This document shows, piece by piece, positions 1 through 7,342 of a DNA stretch of 64,000 nucleotides. A program made the position numbers and the translations under genes. The DNA is taken from contig NZ_JADPKR010000081.1 of the NCBI RefSeq assembly GCF_023074055.1, positions 62,001 to 126,000 of the forward strand, written 5' to 3'. Below the pieces are notes generated by a model that saw only the letters and a list, made by a program, of their open reading frames with translations, was not told the origin of the DNA and did no database searches. This DNA comes from Bradyrhizobium sp. 141 (lineage in GTDB: Bacteria > Pseudomonadota > Alphaproteobacteria > Rhizobiales > Xanthobacteraceae). The number at the start of each line of letters is the position of its first letter. Position 1 is the stretch's first letter.

Positions 1-40
1 TTGGGGCACTTCTTGAGTCTTCGCTCAACCTGGCCAGATT

Positions 41-106
41 GATTTTTGTACTATCTTGCATAATATAGGGTTGGTCAAGGATTATTTGCGAAATGGTACA
101 AAAATC
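41..106. promoter_or_regulatory. 11-bp inverted repeat at a tetR promoter/start
   Basis: GATTTTTGTAC (41-51) and GTACAAAAATC (96-106) are perfect reverse complements 44 bp apart. They flank an AT-rich segment that could hold the promoter of the following TetR gene. The right arm covers the first codons if translation starts at 93, and lies in the leader if it starts at 123. The TTTTGTAC half-site looks like a TetR-family operator half. Autoregulation, possibly by looping, is an inference. Confidence 0.4.
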
Positions 107-743
107 GAAGGGGCCGCCAGCTATGCCGCCCGAACAGCCCAAGCGCCGCGGCCGCCCGCGCGCCTACGAGCCCGAAGTCGCACTCGGCAAGGCGCTCGAC
201 CTGTTCCGCAGGCAGGGCTTTGCCGCGACTTCGCTTGACGATCTCAGCGAGGCCACCGGCATGAATCGCCCGAGCCTCTATGGCGCCTTCGGCGACAAGC
301 GCGAGCTCTACATCAAGAGCTATCAGCGCTACCGCGAGGAAGCGGGGGCCTCCTTGGCTATGATCTTTCGCGAGGAGATGCCGCTGCGCCAGCGGTTGGA
401 ACGCATTTTCGCCTCCGCGCTGAATATCTATCTGTCCGGCGAGACCGGCCCGCGTGGCTGCTTCACAGTGGTGACGGCGGCGTCGGAAGCCGTCGGTGAT
501 CCCGAGATCCGCGCCATGGTGCTTGACGGGCTCACCGAGCTCGACAAGGCCTTTGCGAACTGCTTCCGCCGCGCCAGGGAGAAGGGCGAGTTGCCGGAGA
601 GCGCCGATCCGGTCGCGCTGGCACAGATCGCATCAGCCACCATCCACACCATCGCCATCCGCTCGCGCGCGCGCGTGGCGCGAAAGGATCTCGAAGCCAT
701 CGTGAAGGGTGCGATCGATGTGATGGTGGGGGCCGGCAGCTGA
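93..743 (+). CDS. TetR/AcrR family transcriptional regulator
   Basis: A 216-residue one-component repressor-type regulator. After a basic, Pro-rich lead-in, the N-terminal DNA-binding domain covers roughly residues 28-75, with helix-turn-helix sequence TSLDDLSEATGMNRPSLYGAF followed by DKRELY, the classical TetR pattern. The remaining ~140 residues form the helical ligand-binding and dimer domain, whose ligand cannot be predicted. ATG 93 has an AGGA about 11 bases upstream. ATG 123 (MPPEQ) is an alternative start that would leave the inverted repeat at 41-106 entirely in the leader. The next gene converges on it, so no target is obvious except itself. Confidence 0.88.
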   Translation: MVQKSKGPPAMPPEQPKRRGRPRAYEPEVALGKALDLFRRQGFAATSLDDLSEATGMNRPSLYGAFGDKRELYIKSYQRYREEAGASLAMIFREEMPLRQRLERIFASALNIYLSGETGPRGCFTVVTAASEAVGDPEIRAMVLDGLTELDKAFANCFRRAREKGELPESADPVALAQIASATIHTIAIRSRARVARKDLEAIVKGAIDVMVGAGS

Positions 744-820
744 GCTGTCGTTCCGGACAACGGTCGGACAACGGGACTACACCGAATATGAGGCACCAGC
801 CTTCGCGAAAATCCCGAAGC

Positions 821-1786
821 CTAATACCCCCGCGCCCGATCCACCACGTTCTCCAACGCACCGCCGGCCTCGAACCGCGCGATCTGCTCGGCGACATAGG
901 CCGAGATCGCGTCCGCGTCGGTGTCGGCGGCATTGTGCGGCGTCAGCACCACCCTGGGATGGGTCCAGAACCGGCTGTCCGCCGGCTGCGGCTCCTGCAC
1001 GAAGACGTCTAGCGAGGCGGCGCCCAGCGTGCCGTCGTCGAGGCAGGCCAGGATGTCGGCTTCGTTCTGAAGGCCGCCGCGGCCGGCATTGATCAGCACC
1101 GGCGCGCCGAGCGGGCCGTTGCGGTTGAGCTTTGTGAAGACGTCGCGGTTGAGAATGCCATGTGTGTCGGGCGTCAGCGGCAACAGGCTGACGAGGATGT
1201 CGGTCTTGCGCAGGAAGGCGTCCATTCCGTCCGTGCCATGGAAGCATTCGACACCATCGATCGCGCGGGGGCTGCGGCTCCAGCCCGCGACCCGGAAGCC
1301 GAGCCGCCGCAGCACGTCGGCCGCGTCGGCGCCGAGCGTTCCCAACCCCATGACACCCACCGTGACCGCGCCGGCCGGCCACTGATATTTCGGCTCCCAA
1401 CGCTTCTCGCGCTGCGACTGCCTGAGATAAAGCTCCTGACGATGATGCATCAGCACATGCAGCACGACATATTCGGTCATGCGGTTGGTCAGGTCGGGCA
1501 CGGCGACGCGCACCAGCGGCACATCGGGCAGGCTCCTGTCCGCCATCAACGCGTCCACGCCGGCGCCGAGATTGAAGATCGCCCGCAGATTGGGGAAGGC
1601 GGCGAGATCGCCCGGCACCGGCTTCCACACCGTGGCATAGTGCACCTCGGCAGGATCGAGCCCGGAATCCGGCAGCAGCACCACGCGGCGGCCGCCGCAG
1701 ACCGCGTCGAAGCGGGCCTTCCAGCGCTCCGGCAGCCAGTTCTGCTGCGTGCTGTTGATCAGGACGGCCAGTGTGCCCATGGTCAT
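821..1786 (-). CDS. ghrA: GhrA-like glyoxylate/hydroxypyruvate reductase (D-2-hydroxyacid dehydrogenase)
   Basis: A cytosolic NAD(P)-dependent dehydrogenase of 321 residues, expected to reduce glyoxylate or hydroxypyruvate to the 2-hydroxyacid. The nucleotide-binding motif is GVMGLGTLG, followed by the ADVLRRLGF helix. The late catalytic region keeps INAGRGG, LDVFVQEP and the TPHNAA histidine. The length and the short N-terminal segment fit the GhrA subfamily. The frame stays open upstream to 1888, but ATG 1786 has a GAGG eight bases before it and begins a typical first strand (MTMGTLAVLIN). ATG 1780 is also possible. The exact substrate is inferred from the family. Confidence 0.85.
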   Translation of the reverse strand: MTMGTLAVLINSTQQNWLPERWKARFDAVCGGRRVVLLPDSGLDPAEVHYATVWKPVPGDLAAFPNLRAIFNLGAGVDALMADRSLPDVPLVRVAVPDLTNRMTEYVVLHVLMHHRQELYLRQSQREKRWEPKYQWPAGAVTVGVMGLGTLGADAADVLRRLGFRVAGWSRSPRAIDGVECFHGTDGMDAFLRKTDILVSLLPLTPDTHGILNRDVFTKLNRNGPLGAPVLINAGRGGLQNEADILACLDDGTLGAASLDVFVQEPQPADSRFWTHPRVVLTPHNAADTDADAISAYVAEQIARFEAGGALENVVDRARGY

Positions 1787-1918
1787 TCGAAGTGCCTCGT
1801 CGGGTTCCGCTGAAGAAGCGCCCTCCTTGGCACGATCCAACGGTTTTTTCCTGCAAATTCTTTCCGCAGCCCTGTCGGGGCGAGGCATATTGGCGCGTCT
1901 TCAGCACAGACGAGGAAA

Positions 1919-2296
1919 ATGTCGACCATGCTCTATGCCATCCTTTGCTATCACGATGAGGACTTCGTCGGCTCCTGGAGCAAGGAGCAGGACGAGGCCG
2001 TGATGAAGAAGCTCGCCGCGGTGCAGGAGAAGCTCACGCAGCAGGGCCGGCTAGGGCCGGTCGCGCGGCTGCTGCCGACCACGGCGGCGGCGACCTTGCG
2101 CAAGGAAGACCCGCCGCTGGTGCTGGACGGCCCCTATGCCGAAACCAAAGAGCAGCTGCTCGGCTTCTACATCGTCGACTGCCGGAATCTCGACGAGGCG
2201 CTCGACGTCGCTCGCGACCTCGGCGCGGCCAATCCCGGCGGCGCCTATGAAGTGCGTCCCGTCGGCGTGTTCCGGCCCGGAGGAAACCTGACGTGA
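1919..2296 (+). CDS. YCII/DGPF-domain protein partnered with an ECF sigma factor
   Basis: A 125-residue small alpha/beta protein of the YCII superfamily. It starts MLYAILCYHDED and carries a DGPY variant of the DGPF motif (LDGPYAETKEQLLGFYIVD, about residues 68-86), which defines the group encoded beside ECF42-type sigma factors. The downstream sigma gene starts with a GTG that overlaps this stop codon (GTGA at 2293-2296), so the two are translationally coupled. The biochemical role of DGPF proteins is not established. Involvement with the sigma factor is inferred from conserved adjacency. Confidence 0.85.
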   Translation: MSTMLYAILCYHDEDFVGSWSKEQDEAVMKKLAAVQEKLTQQGRLGPVARLLPTTAAATLRKEDPPLVLDGPYAETKEQLLGFYIVDCRNLDEALDVARDLGAANPGGAYEVRPVGVFRPGGNLT

Positions 2297-3585
2297 GCGA
2301 GGCCGACACCGCCTGGATCGAAACCGCGCTGACCTCGGCGCGACCCCAGGCGGTCGGCGCGCTGCTGCGTTATTTCCGCGATCTCGACACCGCCGAGGAG
2401 GCGTTCCAGAACGCGTCGCTGCGCGCACTCAAGACCTGGCCGCAGAACGGGCCGCCGCGCGATCCTGCGGCCTGGCTGATCATGGTCGGCCGCAATGCCG
2501 CCATCGACGAGGTCCGCCGGACCCGCAAGCAGCAGCCGCTGCCGGAGGACGACCAGGCGATCTCCGATCTCGACGACGCCGAGGGCGCGCTGGCCGAGCG
2601 GCTGGACGGGTCGCACTACCGCGACGACATCTTGCGGCTCATGTTCATCTGCTGCCATCCGCAATTGCCGGCGACGCAGCAGATCGCGCTGGCGCTGCGC
2701 ATCGTCTCGGGCCTTACCGTGAAGCAGATCGCGCGCGCCTTCCTGGTCTCGGACGCGGCGATGGAGCAGCGTATCACCCGCGCCAAGGCGAAGGTCGCGG
2801 AGGCGGGGACGCCGTTTGAAGCGCCCGGCGCGGTCGAGCGCTCCGAGCGGCTCGCCGGTGTCGCGGCGATGATTTATCTGATCTTCAACGAGGGCTATTC
2901 GGCGAGCGGCGACACCGCCGAGATCCGCAAGCCGCTCTGCGAGGAGGCGATCCGGCTGGGGCGTTTGCTGCTCAGGCTGTTTCCGAGCGAGCCGGAGATC
3001 ATGGGCCTCACGGCGCTCATCTTGCTGCAGCACGCGCGCAGTGCCGCGCGCTTTGCCGCGGATGGCTCGCTGATCCTGCTGGACGACCAGGACCGTTCGC
3101 TGTGGAACGGCACCATGATCGCGGAAGGGCTGGCGCTGATCGACAAGGCGATGCGCCACCGCCGCAGCGGGCCCTATCAGATCCAGGCCGCAATCGCCGC
3201 GCTGCATGCCCGCGCGTCGACGCCGGAAGAGACCGACTGGGCGCAGATCGACCTGCTCTACGGCGCGCTTGAGCTTGTGCAGCCGTCTCCCGTGGTGACG
3301 CTTAACCGCGCGGTCGCGGTCTCCAAGGTGCGGGGGCCGCAAGCCGCGCTCGAATTGATCGAGCCCTTGGCGCCGAAGCTCGCCAACTACTTCCATTTCT
3401 ACGGCGTGCGCGGCGCCTTCCTGATGCAGCTCGGCCGCAACGACGAGGCGCGCGTCGCGTTCGATCGCGCCATCGCCCTCGCCAACACGTCCGCAGAGGC
3501 CGCCCACATCCGCATGCATCTCGATCGCCTGATCCGGGACAGCCAGCCGAAGGGGGACATCCGGCAGGGCGCGAAGGCGACCTAG
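2293..3585 (+). CDS. ECF42-like RNA polymerase sigma factor with TPR-like C-terminal extension
   Basis: A 430-residue extracytoplasmic-function sigma factor, much longer than a minimal ECF (~190 aa). Region 2 spans roughly residues 10-80 (LRYFRDLDTAEEAFQNASLR). Region 4 lies around 115-165 and contains LPATQQIALALRIVSGL, then VKQIARAFLVSDAAMEQRI, with a helix-turn-helix. The C-terminal ~260 residues are helical and TPR-like (NRAVAVSKVRGPQAALELI; RNDEARVAFDRAIALAN), typical of ECF42. GTG start with a GGAGG eight bases upstream, coupled to the preceding DGPF gene. No anti-sigma factor is nearby, which fits a group thought to be controlled through the C-terminal domain. Confidence 0.88.
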   Translation: MSEADTAWIETALTSARPQAVGALLRYFRDLDTAEEAFQNASLRALKTWPQNGPPRDPAAWLIMVGRNAAIDEVRRTRKQQPLPEDDQAISDLDDAEGALAERLDGSHYRDDILRLMFICCHPQLPATQQIALALRIVSGLTVKQIARAFLVSDAAMEQRITRAKAKVAEAGTPFEAPGAVERSERLAGVAAMIYLIFNEGYSASGDTAEIRKPLCEEAIRLGRLLLRLFPSEPEIMGLTALILLQHARSAARFAADGSLILLDDQDRSLWNGTMIAEGLALIDKAMRHRRSGPYQIQAAIAALHARASTPEETDWAQIDLLYGALELVQPSPVVTLNRAVAVSKVRGPQAALELIEPLAPKLANYFHFYGVRGAFLMQLGRNDEARVAFDRAIALANTSAEAAHIRMHLDRLIRDSQPKGDIRQGAKAT

Positions 3586-3603
3586 GCCCATTTGCCTCCA
3601 CAT

Positions 3604-3729
3604 CGTCATGCCCGGGCTTGTCCCGCCTGCGCGGCCGAAGCCGCTTCGGCGAGGCGAAGGCCCGGATATCCACGTTCTCTCACTTTCTTGGCTAGGACGT
3701 GGATGGCCGGGACAAGCCCGGCCATGACG
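3604..3729. repeat. Dispersed palindromic element (CATGCCCGGGCTTGTCCCG type)
   Basis: The left arm 3604-3625 begins CGTCATGCCCGGGCTTG. The right arm 3708-3729 is its near-perfect reverse complement, ending CCCGGCCATGACG. An inner pair (TATCCACGTTCT / AGGACGTGGAT) extends the pairing, so the transcript could fold into one long hairpin. It fills the gap between the sigma gene and the SRPBCC gene. I recognise the arm sequence as a repeat common in Bradyrhizobium and Rhodopseudomonas intergenic DNA. Confidence 0.75.
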
Positions 3730-3819
3730 TGGCGTGAGGCTGTGCCAAAAAATCTGTTTCCGACTTTGTCGGCCCCACCGCTCCTCCTTCGTCCTAAGCC
3801 CGTATCCACGGAGCCCCTC

Positions 3820-4359
3820 ATGCTGAAAGCCATTGCCATCATCGCCGTCGTGCTCGCCGTCGGCCTAGCCGGTGTTCTCGTCTTTGCCCTGACGAAACCC
3901 GACACATTCCGCGTCGAGCGCAGCCTCGCCGTGAGGGCGCCGACTGACGCGATCTATCCCCTGGTCGCCGATTTCCACCGCTGGACCGCCTGGTCGCCCT
4001 ACGAGAATCGCGATCCCGCCATGAAGCGGACCTTCGGCGGAACCGCGGAAGGCAAGGGCGCGACCTATGCCTGGGACGGCAACAACAACGTCGGCGCCGG
4101 CCAGATGGAGATCCTGGAGGCGAGCGGACCCTCGAAGCTTCGGATCAAGCTCGATTTCGAACGGCCGTTCGAGGGCCACAACACCGCCGAGTTCACCTTT
4201 GTGCCGCAAGGCGATGCCACACTGGTCACATGGGCAATGTATGGTCCGGCCCCGTTCCTGTCCAAAGTGATGCAGGTGTTCATCAACATGGACAGCATGA
4301 TCGGCAAGGATTTCGAGGCCGGCCTCGCCAGCCTGAAGAACCTCACCGAGAAGCAATAA
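3820..4359 (+). CDS. Membrane-anchored SRPBCC (START/Bet v1-like) protein
   Basis: A 179-residue protein. One N-terminal transmembrane helix (residues ~4-24, AIIAVVLAVGLAGVLVFAL) precedes a SRPBCC lipid/hydrophobe-binding fold. The fold shows the usual opening (FRVERSLAVRAPTDAIYPLVADF, read in two parts around residues 30-52), the W-W-SPYE segment and a C-terminal helix (DSMIGKDFEAGLASLKN). The frame is open back to 3592, but that extension is repeat DNA, so ATG 3820 is chosen. It sits downstream of the sigma-factor pair and upstream of a VOC protein, a combination often seen around ECF42 systems. The ligand is unknown. Confidence 0.78.
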   Translation: MLKAIAIIAVVLAVGLAGVLVFALTKPDTFRVERSLAVRAPTDAIYPLVADFHRWTAWSPYENRDPAMKRTFGGTAEGKGATYAWDGNNNVGAGQMEILEASGPSKLRIKLDFERPFEGHNTAEFTFVPQGDATLVTWAMYGPAPFLSKVMQVFINMDSMIGKDFEAGLASLKNLTEKQ

Positions 4360-4389
4360 GCCTCACGACCAACGAAAAGGAGAGAAACG

Positions 4390-4803
4390 ATGCTCAATCC
4401 CTATCTGTTCTATCAGGACAATTGCGAAGCAGCGTTCAACTATTACGCCAAGGTTCTCGGCGGCAAGATCGATGCGATGATGCGCGCCTCGGACGCACCG
4501 CCGGAGGTGCCCGCCACGCCAGGGCGCGAAAAGATGATCATGCACGCGCGGATGTCACTGCCCGACGGCAGCGTGCTGATGGCTTCCGATTCCCCGCCTG
4601 AGCATTTTCACAAGCCGCAGGGCTTTGCGATCTCGCTCACGGTTAGGGATCCCGCGGATGGCGAGCGCAAGTTCAACGCGCTCGCCGACGGCGGCGCCGT
4701 CAACATGCCGTTCAGCAAGACGTTCTGGGCCAAGGGCTTTGGCATGTGCGTCGACAAGTTCGGCATTCCCTGGATGGTGAACTGCCCGGCGGAAGGAATG
4801 TGA
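4390..4803 (+). CDS. PhnB-like VOC (glyoxalase/bleomycin-resistance fold) family protein
   Basis: A 137-residue protein with the PhnB-type vicinal oxygen chelate fold. It opens MLNPYLFYQDNCEAAFNYYAKVLGG, as in PhnB, and has the paired beta-alpha-beta-beta-beta modules (HARMSLPDGSVLMASDS, then KTFWAKGFGMCVDKFGIPW). Such proteins are small metal-binding or ligand-binding proteins of unknown substrate. The PhnB name does not imply phosphonate metabolism. AAGGAGAGAAACG provides a strong ribosome-binding site. It lies 30 bases after the SRPBCC gene, so the two are probably co-transcribed. Confidence 0.82.
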   Translation: MLNPYLFYQDNCEAAFNYYAKVLGGKIDAMMRASDAPPEVPATPGREKMIMHARMSLPDGSVLMASDSPPEHFHKPQGFAISLTVRDPADGERKFNALADGGAVNMPFSKTFWAKGFGMCVDKFGIPWMVNCPAEGM

Positions 4804-4839
4804 CGGTCGCGACCGCCTGCATGATCTAACGAGTCGCAG

Positions 4840-4869
4840 TCCCCTCTCTCCATTTTGCGGGAGAGGGGA
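4840..4869. terminator. Hairpin between convergent genes
   Basis: TCCCCTCTCTC (4840-4850) pairs with GGGAGAGGGGA (4859-4869), with one G-U pair, across an AT-rich loop (CATTTTGC). It lies between the converging VOC gene (+) and small secreted protein gene (-), so it may act as a shared terminator. There is no long T tract on either strand. Confidence 0.5.
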
Positions 4870-4905
4870 TTCAACGCGTCAAGTCCGGATCAATCGTGAG
4901 CTCGC

Positions 4906-5262
4906 TCAGCGGAGCGATCCGGTCACGTCTTCGCCTTGCTGCGGCGACTGAACGCAGCTGGGGCAGATCACGAGCTTGGTGCCGAGCTGCTTGTCGTTCT
5001 CCGCTTCGATCTCGTCATGCACCGCCCACCAGGCCTCGGAGTATGGCCGCAAGGTGCCGAGCACTCTCTCCCGGTCCTGATTGGGATCGCTTGTCGCAGC
5101 TGCCTGATTCGTCACGCGCTGCTTTGTGACGTGCGGGCGCTTCGGCGCTATGTTGGGGTCTCGGCCGAGACCGTCCCATGCGATCGGACGACGCTCCTGC
5201 GCGACTGCGCATCCCATGAGCGCTGCGCAAAAAGTGAGCAAGACGAAGCCGTGTCGAATCAT
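4906..5262 (-). CDS. Small secreted or lipoprotein-like protein of unknown function
   Basis: 118 residues from ATG 5262. The N-terminus is a signal peptide (MIRHGFVLLTFCAALMGC, then AVAQERR). LMGC resembles a weak lipobox, and AVA-Q is a good signal peptidase I site, so it is either a lipoprotein or a soluble periplasmic protein. The mature part is polar, with a CPSC pair near the C-terminus (LVICPSCVQS) that could bind metal or form a disulphide. No family was recognised. The frame extends upstream to 5484, but the signal peptide supports the internal start. Confidence 0.6.
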   Translation of the reverse strand: MIRHGFVLLTFCAALMGCAVAQERRPIAWDGLGRDPNIAPKRPHVTKQRVTNQAAATSDPNQDRERVLGTLRPYSEAWWAVHDEIEAENDKQLGTKLVICPSCVQSPQQGEDVTGSLR

Positions 5263-5547
5263 GCCGGACCCCTGGGCGCGGTACGCCGCGCGCAAAAAGC
5301 GCGTGAGAAGGTTTGCGTCGCGTCGGTTGAAATGGAACTCAAGGGAAACGGCGTGGCCCGCACGGCTGAATATGGCAACTTGCTCTCGCATCACTTTGCG
5401 AGCGCAGTGAGGCCGCTTCGTGAAATGATGCGGATCGCATCGCACAACAACTGGCGTAATATTAGGCTGTGAACTCCGCGTCAAAATCGCTAGTTCTATT
5501 TCACAATAAGTACAAACTGGGATGGACGTCTTGGAAGGGAGCGACCG

Positions 5548-5640
5548 ATGGCGGCGGCGCTACAAATCAACTTTGCTCTTTGGGGAATGCTCATCTGCGC
5601 CAGCGTGAAGCTTGCGCCGGTCGTCCAGGTCTTTTTCTAG
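5548..5640 (+). CDS. Possible 30-residue hydrophobic small protein
   Basis: A short frame preceded by GGAAGGGAG about seven bases before ATG 5548. Its product is MAAALQINFALWGMLICASV followed by KLAPVVQVFF, a single hydrophobic helix that could span a membrane. It is alone in the ~460 bp between two minus-strand secreted proteins. The good ribosome-binding site and the membrane-helix composition support a real small protein. Its length makes chance plausible. Confidence 0.35.
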   Translation: MAAALQINFALWGMLICASVKLAPVVQVFF

Positions 5641-5721
5641 ACGGCAGTTCCCTGGCTGAATTGTGCAGCGGTTCCGATCGATGATCGTCACCGGCGGCTA
5701 TCGCGCGTGATCGCGAAGTCG

Positions 5722-6156
5722 TCACCGGCAACGCGGATAGATTGCGGCGAGATCGCGCCCCTTCAACAGTAGTAGCCGGGAGCTCAGGCCGCCGTGGCGG
5801 CTGATCCAGTCGCGCACCGCGCCGGGATAGGCGGCAAGCACTGCCTCGGATGCCTGGGGCTCGGCATAGAAGCGCCCGCGCCGGTCCACTGAACGTGCCG
5901 CATGGAAGCCGAGCACGGCGCGCTTGGTGACGCAGATGCGCTCGCCCGGCACGATGCTCAGCACCAACGTGCAGGCAGACAGGCAAGGGCCGTCGATCAC
6001 CACGCGCTCTCCGCTCTCGCGCACCTTCTCGAACAGATCGAGGAACGGCCCGACCTGCCCGCCCGGAGACTGGATGATGCGGATTTCGGCGGCAGCGGGC
6101 GTGATGGCCAGCAGTGCGACTGCAAGCATCAGGCCTTTGACGAAAGCGTGTCGCAT
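5722..6156 (-). CDS. Secreted ClpP/crotonase-like periplasmic protein (COG3904-like)
   Basis: 144 residues from ATG 6156, with GGAG upstream. A signal peptide (MRHAFVKGLMLAVALLAITP, cleavage near AAA-E) is followed by IRIIQSPGGQVGPFLDLF and VVIDGPCLSACTLVLSIVP. SPGG then a Ser-Ala-Cys turn matches the oxyanion loop and nucleophile region of small periplasmic proteins with a ClpP/crotonase fold. A histidine follows in LGFHAARSVD. A peptidase role is inferred; a full catalytic triad was not proved. The open frame continues far upstream as an antisense shadow of the SDR gene. Confidence 0.6.
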   Translation of the reverse strand: MRHAFVKGLMLAVALLAITPAAAEIRIIQSPGGQVGPFLDLFEKVRESGERVVIDGPCLSACTLVLSIVPGERICVTKRAVLGFHAARSVDRRGRFYAEPQASEAVLAAYPGAVRDWISRHGGLSSRLLLLKGRDLAAIYPRCR

Positions 6157-6180
6157 GGAGCACTCCACAAGCTCGGTTTC

Positions 6181-6291
6181 GTAGGGTGGGCAAAGCGCAG
6201 CGTGCCCACCATCGTCACCGCAAATCCGGAGAAATGGTGGGCACCGCGCTCGCGCGGCTTTGCCCACCCTATAATTCGTGACCCACCCTAC
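6181..6291. repeat. Dispersed intergenic element (GTAGGGTGGGCAAAG type)
   Basis: GTAGGGTGGG (6181-6190) is matched by CCCACCCTAC (6282-6291), and GGTGGGCAAAG is mirrored by CTTTGCCCACC inside. The element fills the gap between the periplasmic protein and the SDR gene. I recognise this consensus as a frequent intergenic repeat in Bradyrhizobium-type genomes. Confidence 0.7.
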
Positions 6292-6296
6292 ATGTT

Positions 6297-7085
6297 CTAC
6301 CCGTTGCGGCGTTGACCGCGCAGCGTCGGCAGGCCGATGCCTGCCGCATCGAAACCGCCATCGACGGCCAAAATTTGTCCGGTGATGTAGCTCGCGCTTG
6401 CCGAGCACAGGAAGTAGATCGCTTCCGCAAGCTCCTCCTCCAGGCCGTAGCGGTTGAGCGGAATCGCGTCGTGATAATCGGCGCGGATCTCCTTGGTGTG
6501 CACCTGCTTCGCCATCGCCGTGTCGACCGGCCCCGGCGCGACCGCATTGACGCGGATGCCGAGCGAGGCGAGCTCGACTGCGAGCTGCTTGGTCAGGTGC
6601 GCGAGGCCTGCCTTGCTGGTGCCGTAGGCCGAGCGCAGCGTCGAGGCGCGCACCGCCGAGATCGAGGTGATGTTGACGATAGCGCTGCCATTGGCCTCGC
6701 GCATCAAGGGCACGGCCGCCTTGGTGCAGAGGAACGGGCCGGTGAGGTTGACCTCGAGCACACGCCGCCAATCGGCCTCCGACGTCTCCATCAGCGGCGC
6801 GAACACCGCAATGCCGGCATTGTTGACCAGCGCATCGAGCCGACCGAATCGGCGCTCGATCGCCGTCATCGCAGCGTTCACTGCGGCTGCGTCGGAAACG
6901 TCGCAGGTCAGCGCCAGCGTCGCCTCGCTTTGGTCGATTTCGGCGACCGCCCGGTCGAGCAACTCGCCCTCGATATCGAGCAGCGCCACGCGCCACCCCT
7001 CGGCGAAAAACTTCTTCGCGGTCGCAAGCCCGATGCCGCGCGCGGCTCCGGTGACGAGGGCAACTTTTTGCGGGTGAGCGGGCAT
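6297..7085 (-). CDS. SDR family oxidoreductase (classical short-chain dehydrogenase)
   Basis: 262 residues from ATG 7085. It has all the classical SDR signatures: the cofactor loop TGAARGIG near residue 13, NNAG at about 87, the catalytic serine in ITSIS, YGTSKAG with the Tyr-x-x-x-Lys pair, and the VNAVAPGPVDT loop. The acidic residue after the second strand (ALLDIEG) favours NAD(H) over NADP(H). The ending ITGQILAVDGGF is typical. The substrate cannot be told from sequence. A GAGG lies 11 bases upstream. The longer open frame to 7310 is rejected because it runs into repeat DNA. Confidence 0.88.
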   Translation of the reverse strand: MPAHPQKVALVTGAARGIGLATAKKFFAEGWRVALLDIEGELLDRAVAEIDQSEATLALTCDVSDAAAVNAAMTAIERRFGRLDALVNNAGIAVFAPLMETSEADWRRVLEVNLTGPFLCTKAAVPLMREANGSAIVNITSISAVRASTLRSAYGTSKAGLAHLTKQLAVELASLGIRVNAVAPGPVDTAMAKQVHTKEIRADYHDAIPLNRYGLEEELAEAIYFLCSASASYITGQILAVDGGFDAAGIGLPTLRGQRRNG

Positions 7086-7276
7086 GGGAAATTTGTCCTC
7101 GGCAAGTTTACGGGCGGGAGTGCGGGGTCCTTTTACTGCGGTTTTGTCCGAGGGAGGAAGAGGCAGGCGAGGGATGCGTACAGCTGGCAAAAAAATGGCC
7201 AAATCCGTCCCCCTGAAGGCGGCCGCTTCTTCAGCGGCCCTCGAAGGGCGACGGCCCGGCTGCATCGGGGCCGATT

Positions 7277-7324
7277 CATCCTTCGAGGCTCGCCGTGCTT
7301 TGCACGGCAAGCGCCTCAGGATGA
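7277..7324. repeat. Palindromic repeat (TCATCCTTCGAGGC ... CTCAGGATGA)
   Basis: TCATCCTTCGAGGC and GCCTCAGGATGA pair imperfectly around a GC-rich core that has its own stem (GCCGTGC / GCACGGC). It sits in the ~260-bp gap between the SDR and the chemoreceptor. It looks like another member of the dispersed palindromic families in this genome. Confidence 0.6.
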
Positions 7325-7342
7325 CGGGGAGGAGAAAGGAGT

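Noticed and set aside
2245..3609. A 454-residue minus-strand frame opposite the ECF sigma gene
   Set aside because: It is rich in Arg, Gly and Asp with no recognisable domain, and lies exactly antisense to a well-supported sigma factor. High GC makes such shadow frames long.
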